A stretch of 37,547 nt of DNA, taken from assembly GCA_009777055.1 (NCBI GenBank), contig WRMQ01000017.1, positions 1 through 37,547 on the forward strand. Reading direction: 5' to 3'. Every line of letters starts with the position of its first letter. Position 1 is the first letter of the stretch. This document shows, one piece after another, positions 28,298 to 35,063 of the stretch. The notes under the pieces were generated by a model. The model did no database searches. It was not told the origin of the DNA and saw only the letters and a program-made list of their open reading frames with translations. The stretch is from Oscillospiraceae bacterium (lineage in GTDB: Bacteria; Bacillota; Clostridia; Oscillospirales; Acutalibacteraceae). The translations under genes and the position numbers were made by a program.

Positions 28298-30080
28298 CTT
28301 TTTCCGCACTCCCTTTGTCCGCCCCGATATCGGGCGTATCGTCTATTGTAAGCTCCCGCGCCGCGCCGCCTTCCAGCTCCAGCACGAGAAGCTCGTTTTC
28401 TTTTTCGGTGAAAAGCCAGCAGCCGGGGCAGTACAGCGCCTGCTGCGGGCCGATCTCCCAGTAGCGGCCCAGGTTGCGGCCATTGACGAAGAGATAGCCC
28501 TTCTTCAGGCCGTCGCAGTGGATGAAGCAGTCGCCCCGGGATTTCGCCTGGAATGTCCCGCGCAGAATCTGGGGCTGGCTGGGGTCCACGGAAGCCGCGT
28601 CCTGGTATTCCAGGCCGCTGAAATCCTCCAGCTCCATGGAATAGACATCGAAATGAGACAGCAACTGGTTTTGGATACGAATCTGGCGCGCGCCCTTTCT
28701 GTCGTGCAGGTTCGGGCCGTAATTCGCCCGCCCCATGGCGTCCGTCAGCACGTCGATTTGCCCGCCCTTTGGCAGAATGCCCAGGGGGAGCTTTGTGTCC
28801 GGCGGGTCGTTGCGGTCCAGCTGGCCCGCCCGTTTGCCGTCCACAAACACGCTGGCCCGGTCGGCCAGGCCGTCGATATAGAGGTCGCAGTTTTCCTGCG
28901 GGCCCTCCAGCCGGCTTCGGTAGAGGATCAGGCCGAAGCTCTGGCCGTAATATTCCATGCTTTCGGGCATGACGCTTTTGTGATGCCTGGCCAGAGCATC
29001 CAGATGCTCAAACAGCGCGGCGCTTTGCCTGAGCTTTACCTTGCCTATCGTCTGAAGAACCGGCTCGGAGGGGAGCGGGGGCTCTTTTTCGATATCGCGC
29101 CCCTGGGCGTCCAATAAGAGCTTACGCACAGCGTGGTATTTTGGTGTATAGTTCCCGTATTCCCCCAGCAGGGTGTCGTAGTCGTAGCTCGTGACCATGG
29201 GCTCGTATTTCAGGCCGCAGTTGGCACCCGCGCCAAAGCCGAAATTCGTGCCCCCGTGGAACATATAGAGATTCGCCGTGCCGCCCATGTCCAGGATTTC
29301 CTTCAGCGAGGCGGCGGTCTCTTCGGCGGAGCGGGTATGGTGCTCCTCCCCCCAGTGGTCAAACCAGCCGTTCCAGAATTCGCAGCAGAACAGCGGGCCT
29401 TCCGGCTGATACCCGCGCAGCACGTCGAAGTTTTTCCGCGCGCCGCTGCCGAAGTTGGCCGTTTTGAACAAATGGGGCAGGGTGCCGCCGCTGAGCATGT
29501 TTTCCCAGCCGCCGTCAGAGGTGAACAGGGGCGCCTCGATCCCGTTTTCGCGCATGCTTTTTTCAAGAAAGCGCAGGTATTCCTTGTCGCTGCCGTAGCT
29601 GCCGTATTCGTTTTCCACCTGCATCATGATGATGTTGCCGCCGCGCGTGATTTGCAGCGGCGCGAGAATGGGCAGCAGCGTCTCATAATAAGACTTTACG
29701 GCGGCGAGATAGGGCGCATAGCTGCAGCGCAGGCGCATGCCGGGGTCCTTGAGCAGCCAGGCGGGCAGCCCGCCGAAATCCCACTCGGCGCAGATATAAG
29801 GGCTCGGCCGCACAATGGCATATAAGCCCAGCTTTTGCGCGAGCCTCAAAAAGCCCGCGATGTCCAGCATATCGCTGAAGTCGAACAGACCGGGCCTGGG
29901 CTCGTGCATGTTCCAGGGAACATAGGTTTCCACGGTGTTGCAGCCCAGGGCCTTCAGCTTTCGCAGGCGGTCCTCCCAATACTCCGCCGGCACGCGGAAG
30001 TAGTGAATAGAGCCCGCGTGCAGGGCGAATTTTTCATCGTCCAGATAGAACCCGTCGGCTCCGATGGTGAATTGCGGCAT
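28275..30080 (-). CDS. GH35 beta-galactosidase, cytosolic
   Basis: A 601-residue glycoside hydrolase family 35 enzyme that removes terminal beta-galactose. The (beta/alpha)8 domain carries GSIHYFRVPAEYWEDRLRKL, GCNTVETYVPWNMHEP, RPSPYICAEWDFGGLPAWLL, the acid/base region MMQVENEYGSYG (E156/E158) and the nucleophile region CCEFWNGWFDHWG (E234). C-terminal jelly-roll domains end in GYLFVNGRNLGRYWEIGPQQALYCPG. No signal peptide, so it acts on imported oligosaccharides. GGAGG eight bases before the ATG. It lies inside the arginine cluster, 27 bases after argJ and overlapping argB, an unusual place for a catabolic enzyme. Confidence 0.95.
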   Translation of the reverse strand: MPQFTIGADGFYLDDEKFALHAGSIHYFRVPAEYWEDRLRKLKALGCNTVETYVPWNMHEPRPGLFDFSDMLDIAGFLRLAQKLGLYAIVRPSPYICAEWDFGGLPAWLLKDPGMRLRCSYAPYLAAVKSYYETLLPILAPLQITRGGNIIMMQVENEYGSYGSDKEYLRFLEKSMRENGIEAPLFTSDGGWENMLSGGTLPHLFKTANFGSGARKNFDVLRGYQPEGPLFCCEFWNGWFDHWGEEHHTRSAEETAASLKEILDMGGTANLYMFHGGTNFGFGAGANCGLKYEPMVTSYDYDTLLGEYGNYTPKYHAVRKLLLDAQGRDIEKEPPLPSEPVLQTIGKVKLRQSAALFEHLDALARHHKSVMPESMEYYGQSFGLILYRSRLEGPQENCDLYIDGLADRASVFVDGKRAGQLDRNDPPDTKLPLGILPKGGQIDVLTDAMGRANYGPNLHDRKGARQIRIQNQLLSHFDVYSMELEDFSGLEYQDAASVDPSQPQILRGTFQAKSRGDCFIHCDGLKKGYLFVNGRNLGRYWEIGPQQALYCPGCWLFTEKENELLVLELEGGAARELTIDDTPDIGADKGSAEKDGSYDQP

Positions 30081-30107
30081 GTGATTTTCCTCCAGATTTA
30101 TATTAGG

Positions 30108-31340
30108 CTACGTTCTATAGTCCCCATTGATCTTCACATAGTCGTAGGTCAAATCGCAGCCCCAGGCGGTGGCGTCGGCCTTTCCGTCTCCGGCGGTGAT
30201 CAGAATCTCAATCTCTTTTTCATTGAGGATAGCCTTGGCCAGCTCCTCCGAAAAGGGGATGCCCGCGCCGTTTTCGCATACTGTGATCTCCCCGGCGGCG
30301 GAGTGGAAGGCTACGCCGATCTTCGTTACGTCCATCGCCGCGCCGGAATACCCCAGGGCGCATAAAACCCGGCCCCAGTTGGCATCCGCGCCGAACATGG
30401 CGGCCTTGAACAGGCTCGATGAAATTACGCCCTTCGCGGCCAGCCGCGCGTCCCGTTCTGACGCGGCGCCGGTGACCGTGCATTCAAGCAGCTTCGAGGC
30501 CCCCTCGCCGTCGGAGGCGAGCATGCGGCTCAGCGCCGCCATCACCTGGCGCAGCGCCGCCCGAAAGATATCCAGGGCGGGGCCCTCCCCGGTGATTTCG
30601 GCGTTCCCGGCCATACCGTTGGCCAGAATGGAAGCCATATCGTTGGTGGAGGTGTCGCCGTCCACACTGATCATGTTTAGCGTGCCTTCGGTCGTTTGGC
30701 TGAGCTCTTGCTGAAGAATGGCGGGGCTGATCGCGGCGTCCGTGGTGAGAAAGCAGAGCATCGTGGCCATGTCGGGGTGAATCATCCCCGAGCCCTTGGC
30801 CATGCCGCCGATCCGGCAGAGCGCGCCATCCAGCTCGAACTCCACGGCGGCTTCCTTGGGAAAGGTGTCGGTGGTCATGATGGCCCGGGCGGCCTCGGCG
30901 CTGTTTGCCGAAAGACCGGCGGCCAGAGCGGGCAGGCCCGCCGCGACAGGCGCAATGGGCAGCGGCTGGCCGATGACCCCGGTGGATGCCACGACGACGT
31001 CCCGCGCGGCCACGCCGGTGTGCTCCTGCACCAGGGCGCACATGGCCTCGGCGATCTCAGGGCCGTCGGCATTGCAAGTGTTGGCGTTGCCGCTGTTGCA
31101 GATAACGGCCCGCGCCCTGCCGTTTTGCAGGTGCGCCTGCGTTACCAGAATCGGTGCGCCCTTGACAAGATTTTGCGTGTATACCGCGGCGGCGGCGGCC
31201 ATTGTCTCGCTGACGATGAGGGCCAGGTCTGGCTTTTGCTTGTCGCTGTTTTTCTTAATACCGCAATGAATGCCGCTCGCCTTGAATCCCCTGGGGGCGC
31301 ACACGCCGCCGGGGACGGCTTTATATTTTGAATTGTTCAT
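30108..31340 (-). CDS. argJ: Bifunctional ornithine acetyltransferase / N-acetylglutamate synthase
   Basis: A 410-residue self-cleaving enzyme that recycles the acetyl group between N-acetylornithine and glutamate. The cleavage site and nucleophile is T193 in GMIHPDMATMLCF; upstream AVICNSGNANTCNG-type (NSGNANTCNADG) and VASTGVIGQPL, and downstream SVDGDTSTNDM, FGADANWGRVLCALGYSG and the C-terminal YVKINGDYRT complete the family. The presence of ArgJ means the acetyl cycle is used. ATG 31340 has GGAG ten bases upstream; the ATG at 31349 is too close to it. It is separated from argC by a 208-bp block of repeats. Confidence 0.95.
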   Translation of the reverse strand: MNNSKYKAVPGGVCAPRGFKASGIHCGIKKNSDKQKPDLALIVSETMAAAAAVYTQNLVKGAPILVTQAHLQNGRARAVICNSGNANTCNADGPEIAEAMCALVQEHTGVAARDVVVASTGVIGQPLPIAPVAAGLPALAAGLSANSAEAARAIMTTDTFPKEAAVEFELDGALCRIGGMAKGSGMIHPDMATMLCFLTTDAAISPAILQQELSQTTEGTLNMISVDGDTSTNDMASILANGMAGNAEITGEGPALDIFRAALRQVMAALSRMLASDGEGASKLLECTVTGAASERDARLAAKGVISSSLFKAAMFGADANWGRVLCALGYSGAAMDVTKIGVAFHSAAGEITVCENGAGIPFSEELAKAILNEKEIEILITAGDGKADATAWGCDLTYDYVKINGDYRT

Positions 31341-31368
31341 TGAATTCATTCTCCTTTATCATATCGGG

Positions 31369-31552
31369 GTAGGGGTTCAAAAATTTGAACCCTGGGAAAA
31401 TATACTTTGCATGAAAAATATAAATTGCATGGGAATATAAGATGTGCATGAAAATATAAGATGTGCATGAAAATATAAGATGTGCATGGGCTCAAAATTT
31501 TGAGCCCCTACATTTGAGCCCCTACGTTTGAGCCCCTACGTTTGGACCCTAC
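31369..31552. repeat. Repeat block between argC and argJ: REP-like units around an 18-19-bp tandem array
   Basis: A palindrome (31369-31394, GTAGGGGTTCAAAAATTTG, then AACCCTG) is followed by five tandem units ending in GCAT (31396-31412, 31413-31430, 31431-31449, 31450-31468, 31469-31487). The last two units are identical (GAAAATATAAGATGTGCAT) and the first two shorter. Then comes a second palindrome (31488-31511, GGGCTCAAAATTTTGAGCCC and CTAC) and three 14-bp repeats (A/GTTTGAGCCCCTAC at 31512, 31526; GTTTGGACCCTAC at 31540). The last one supplies the argC stop codon. Confidence 0.85.
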
Positions 31553-32490
31553 GGCACCAGCCCCTCCGTTTCCTTCGCGCCCAGCATGAGATTCATGCAT
31601 TGCAGCGCCGCGCCGGAGGCCCCCTTGCCCAGGTTGTCGAAGCGGGCGATCAGCGTCATGCGCTCGTCGTTGCCCTCCACGGTGATCCGCATGCTGTCCC
31701 GCCCCGCCATTTGGTTGGCGGACAGAACATCCTCTTCCGAAGCAGGGCCGACCCGTATCAGGGCCTCGCCGGCGCAGGCTTCTTCATAGCAGGCCAGCAC
31801 ATCGGCTCTCGCTGTGCCTGGCCGCAGCTGGGCGCGGTGCAGCGGCACGATAACCTCCATGCCCCGGGGAAAATCCGCGAGAACAGGGCAGAAAACCGGC
31901 GGGAGCTCCAGGCCCGCGACGCCCCGCATTTCGGGCAGATGCTTGTGGCTTTGCGCCAGGGCGTAAAGCCCCGGCGCGCGCAGGGCGTCGTCGTTTGTGC
32001 GTTCGGGGCTTTCGTAATCGGCGATCATCGCCTTGCCGCCGCCGGTGTAGCCGGTCAGCGAAAGGCAGTGCAGCGCCGCGTTTTTCGGCAGAAGCCCCGC
32101 CGACAGCAGCGGATACACAAGGGCCAGAAAGCCGCTGGCGTGGCAGCCCGGCACCGCGACGCGCCGGCTTTCCCGAATCGCCTCCCGGAACGCGCCCTTC
32201 CCCAGCTCCGGAAAGCCATAGGCCCAGCCGGGGGCGACGCGGTGGGCGGTGGAGGCATCGATAAGCCTGGTGTGCGCGTTTCGCACGAGCGCCGCGGCTT
32301 GACGCGCGGCCTCGTCGGGCAGACAGAGGAAGACCAGGTCCGCGGCGTTGATCATTTCAGCCCGCGCTGCCAAATCCTTGCGGCGCTCCTCCGGGAGCTT
32401 CAGCAGGGATATGCCCCTTCGGGTGGCAAGGCGCTGTTCTATTTTCAGGCCGGTGGTCCCCGCGCTTCCGTCAATGAATACTTTTTGCAT
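31549..32490 (-). CDS. argC: N-acetyl-gamma-glutamyl-phosphate reductase, type 2
   Basis: A 313-residue NADPH enzyme reducing N-acetylglutamyl phosphate. Length and motifs match the shorter type 2 AGPR group: VFIDGSAGTTGLKIEQRL, LVFLCLPDEAARQA, RLIDASTAHRV, the catalytic C116 in VPGCHASGF, and GYTGGGKAMI. GAGAG seven bases before ATG 32490 sets the start. First gene of the cluster, with a strong promoter and operator-like half-sites upstream. Its stop TAG lies in a GTAGGG repeat unit, so the C-terminus (EGLVP) borders the repeat block. Confidence 0.95.
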   Translation of the reverse strand: MQKVFIDGSAGTTGLKIEQRLATRRGISLLKLPEERRKDLAARAEMINAADLVFLCLPDEAARQAAALVRNAHTRLIDASTAHRVAPGWAYGFPELGKGAFREAIRESRRVAVPGCHASGFLALVYPLLSAGLLPKNAALHCLSLTGYTGGGKAMIADYESPERTNDDALRAPGLYALAQSHKHLPEMRGVAGLELPPVFCPVLADFPRGMEVIVPLHRAQLRPGTARADVLACYEEACAGEALIRVGPASEEDVLSANQMAGRDSMRITVEGNDERMTLIARFDNLGKGASGAALQCMNLMLGAKETEGLVP

Positions 32491-32527
32491 AAACAATCTC
32501 TCTTTGCATATATCGTGCATAATTTAT

Positions 32528-32567
32528 ATGAATATACGTATTATATCACATAATATTCATTTGTCAA
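32528..32567 (-). promoter_or_regulatory. argC: Arginine-cluster promoter with ARG-box-like half-sites
   Basis: Minus strand TTGACA (32567-32562), 16 bases, TATAAT (32545-32540). ATGAATAT (32528-32535) and ATATTCAT (32553-32560) form an inverted pair flanking the -10; ATGAATA is the half-site seen in ArgR/AhrC boxes. The 17-bp separation is wider than in a standard 18-bp box, so these may be halves of two boxes. Repression by arginine is inferred. Confidence 0.55.
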
Positions 32568-32625
32568 GAATAATTTCCAAAAAAAATTCAAAAAATTCAA
32601 GCTCGCGTTTTGGGCCGCCATATGT

Positions 32626-32631
32626 TATAAT
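32626..32631 (+). promoter_or_regulatory. Possible -10 of the GH32 gene
   Basis: TATAAT preceded by TGT (extended -10 form), with no good -35 at 17 bases. It lies 27 bases before the GH32 ATG, whose ribosome site AAGGAGG is strong. Confidence 0.5.
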
Positions 32632-32658
32632 AGACCATCAAAGCCAAGGAGGCCTTCT

Positions 32659-33972
32659 ATGTCCCCAAAAAACAACCGCGACTGCCGTCCCGCCTGGCAT
32701 TTTTGCGCCCGGGAGGGCTGGATCAACGACCCCAACGGCCTGCTCCGGGACGAGAGCGGGCGCTGGCACCTGTTTGCCCAATATACGCCGGGGGCGCTGA
32801 AGCCGGGCCCCATGCATTGGCTCCACGCCGTGTCGGAGGACCTGCTCCATTGGCGGGAGCTGGGCGTGGCCCTCGCGCCGGACGCGCTGGGGGAGATCTA
32901 TTCCGGCAGCGCGGTGGTCTCGCAGGGCAAAGCCGTGGCCGTTTTCACCCACCATGGCGAAACCGAGCGGCAATCCCTGGCGTTTTCGGAGGATGGGGTC
33001 CATTTTGAGAAATACCCCGGCAATCCCGTAATCGACAACCCGGGCCTGCGGGATTTCCGCGACCCGAAGGTTTTCCGCAACGATATTCTGGGCGGCTGGT
33101 CCATGGTTGTGGCGGCGGGAGATGATCTGCGCTTTTACCATTCCAGGGACCTGCTGCGCTGGGAGCAAACCGGCGCCTTCGGCAAAAAAGAAAACCGCAT
33201 GGGAGGCATCTTCGAGTGCCCGGACCTGTTTCCGCTGCCCGCGCCGGACGGCGGGACCCTCTGGGCCTTAACGGCCAGCATGGGCCTGCCCGCCTCCTAT
33301 GACGGCGGCAGGATGCAGTACTTCCTGGGCGCGTTTGACGGCTATGGCTTCCGGAGGACCATCGAGGCGGAGCGGCCGCTGCTCGTGGAGGCCGGGCAGG
33401 ATAACTACGCCGCCGTGACCTTTTACCGCGCGGACCCCGCAAAACACGCGCCGCCCATTCAGATCGGTTGGGCGAACAACTGGGCCTACGCGGGGGAAAC
33501 CCCCACGGGCGGCTGGCGCGGCTGCATGACCCTGGCGCGGGAGCTCTGTCTCATGAAAACGAAGGAGGGCCTGCGTCTGGCGGCGCGGCCGGTTTCGCCG
33601 CCTCTGGGAAAAAGCTGTTCCGTCAGCGGCGGCGCCGCACCCCTGCCCGGAGAGGGCTTTGTGCTCGATCTGGAGGCCCCGGGCGATTTTTCGGCGGCGC
33701 TTCGCAATGAACAGGGCGAGCGCTTCGCCTTCGGCTGCGCGGAGGGCGTTTTTTTCACCGACCGTTCCGGCACGGGCCGCCTGCCCTTTCCGCGCACAAG
33801 CCAAGCCCGTCTGCTGGAGGGTCCGGTTCGCGCGCGTCTGATATTCGACCGCTCTATCGCCGAAATTTTCGCCGACGGCGGCGTCTATGCCAATACCAGC
33901 TTGCTTTTTCCGGAAAAGAGATACGAAACGGTCGAGCTCCAAGGGGCCCGGGGTCATGTGACGGCTATCTAG
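32659..33972 (+). CDS. GH32 beta-fructosidase / sucrose-6-phosphate hydrolase
   Basis: A 437-residue glycoside hydrolase family 32 enzyme releasing fructose from sucrose-type or fructan substrates. The five-bladed propeller carries the nucleophile D24 in WINDPNG, the stabiliser D135 in FRDP, and the acid/base E187 in FECPDLF; a C-terminal beta-sandwich ends with ARLIFDRSIAEIFADGGVYANTSLLFP. No signal peptide, so the substrate is imported. No PTS or ABC transporter or regulator is adjacent; it is divergent from the arginine cluster. Whether it prefers phosphorylated sucrose cannot be told. Its stop is three bases from that of the convergent CPBP gene. Confidence 0.95.
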   Translation: MSPKNNRDCRPAWHFCAREGWINDPNGLLRDESGRWHLFAQYTPGALKPGPMHWLHAVSEDLLHWRELGVALAPDALGEIYSGSAVVSQGKAVAVFTHHGETERQSLAFSEDGVHFEKYPGNPVIDNPGLRDFRDPKVFRNDILGGWSMVVAAGDDLRFYHSRDLLRWEQTGAFGKKENRMGGIFECPDLFPLPAPDGGTLWALTASMGLPASYDGGRMQYFLGAFDGYGFRRTIEAERPLLVEAGQDNYAAVTFYRADPAKHAPPIQIGWANNWAYAGETPTGGWRGCMTLARELCLMKTKEGLRLAARPVSPPLGKSCSVSGGAAPLPGEGFVLDLEAPGDFSAALRNEQGERFAFGCAEGVFFTDRSGTGRLPFPRTSQARLLEGPVRARLIFDRSIAEIFADGGVYANTSLLFPEKRYETVELQGARGHVTAI

Positions 33973-33975
33973 CTT

Positions 33976-34944
33976 TTAATTTCCCATTGTCGTTGTCAAT
34001 ATAATCGACCCCAGGAAATACAGCAGGGCAATCACCATGGGCACGCTGCCGAAGAGATACCGCGGCGCGCGCTTTCCGGCGGGCTCGTACCGCGGCTGCG
34101 GCTGGGGCTGGGAATATGCCCAATACAGCGCGGCGCCGGCCAGCCCCAGCACAAAAATGACGACGACATAGAAGGACGAAAAGCGCTCCACGGCTTCCTC
34201 GGAATAATAGTTGTTCATGTAGCTGACGAGAACCGAAAAGCCATTGTTGATGAAGTGAACGACCATCGCCGGCCAGAGGCTGCCGCTGCGCACGGTGATA
34301 TAGCCCAGCGCCAGGCCGCAGACGAAGGCGAAGGGCGCCTGCACCATATTGCCGTGGAGCAGGGCGAACAGAAGCGCCGACATCGTGATGGCGAAGCCGT
34401 CGCCGTAACGCCGCAGCGGCTGCATCACCGCGCCGCGCATGAGCAGCTCCTCGATCACGGCGGGGCCCAGGGCCACGGCCAGCAGCTCCGCCAGCAGCAT
34501 GGGGATGTTGGTGGGCGAGCCGAATTCCGGCGACTCGAAGACCATGCCGGCCTCCTCCGCCAGCCACGAAATCAGCGCGGAGACGAGGCTCCCGGCGAAG
34601 CAGGCCGCCAGGCCGGCGAACACCAGGGCCACGCACAGCAGCCAGCGCTTTCCGTCCGCCCGGGGGAAAGGCCTGCCGAAGGGCAGCGCGTTGTTGCTCT
34701 CCAGGGGGGAAAGCAGGCGCAGCATGAGCAGCGCGCCGGGGCAAATGGTGAGCACCGTGGTCGCCAGCACGATAAGCGAGGCCCCGTAGGAGCTGCTTTG
34801 CAGCTCCGGAACCCACCGCAGGAGGGGGAGCAAGGCGAAACCGAGAACGGTTTGCAGCCCGCAGATGAGCAGAAGGCCTCCGCCCTGGATACTGGAAAGC
34901 CTGCGGATACCCTGCCGCTCCAGGCTTTTGCGCTGATCTATCAT
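33976..34944 (-). CDS. CPBP-family intramembrane metalloprotease
   Basis: A 322-residue polytopic membrane protein with about seven to eight hydrophobic segments. The CPBP (Abi/CAAX-like) motifs are VIEELLMRGAVMQPL (EExxxR), FALLHGNMVQAPFAF (FxxxH) and WPAMVVHFINNGFSV (HxxxN/D); the Glu pair and two His would hold the metal. Such proteins act in peptide maturation, bacteriocin self-immunity or unknown processing in Firmicutes; no bacteriocin gene is nearby. A Pro-Gln-rich stretch (SQPQPQPRYEP) precedes the last helix. ATG 34944 is used; an in-frame GTG at 34956 has no better ribosome site. Confidence 0.9.
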   Translation of the reverse strand: MIDQRKSLERQGIRRLSSIQGGGLLLICGLQTVLGFALLPLLRWVPELQSSSYGASLIVLATTVLTICPGALLMLRLLSPLESNNALPFGRPFPRADGKRWLLCVALVFAGLAACFAGSLVSALISWLAEEAGMVFESPEFGSPTNIPMLLAELLAVALGPAVIEELLMRGAVMQPLRRYGDGFAITMSALLFALLHGNMVQAPFAFVCGLALGYITVRSGSLWPAMVVHFINNGFSVLVSYMNNYYSEEAVERFSSFYVVVIFVLGLAGAALYWAYSQPQPQPRYEPAGKRAPRYLFGSVPMVIALLYFLGSIILTTTMGN

Positions 34945-34971
34945 CGACAAACCCACTTTCTGACTTTTTGC

Positions 34972-35000
34972 TTGCCATATTCAAAAATATATGCTATTAT
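34972..35000 (+). promoter_or_regulatory. Promoter of the 588-residue membrane protein gene
   Basis: TTGCCA (34972-34977), 17 bases, TATTAT (34995-35000), in an AT-rich divergent gap; 64 bases before the start codon. Confidence 0.6.
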
Positions 35001-35063
35001 TATATATGATTATGGCTCAATACGCAAGCAAAAAGTAAAATGATCGAACTGGAGGACAAACGA

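Noticed and set aside
31396-31487. CRISPR-like appearance of the tandem array
   Set aside because: Units are contiguous, of 17-19 bp, and have no unique spacers; no cas gene is present.
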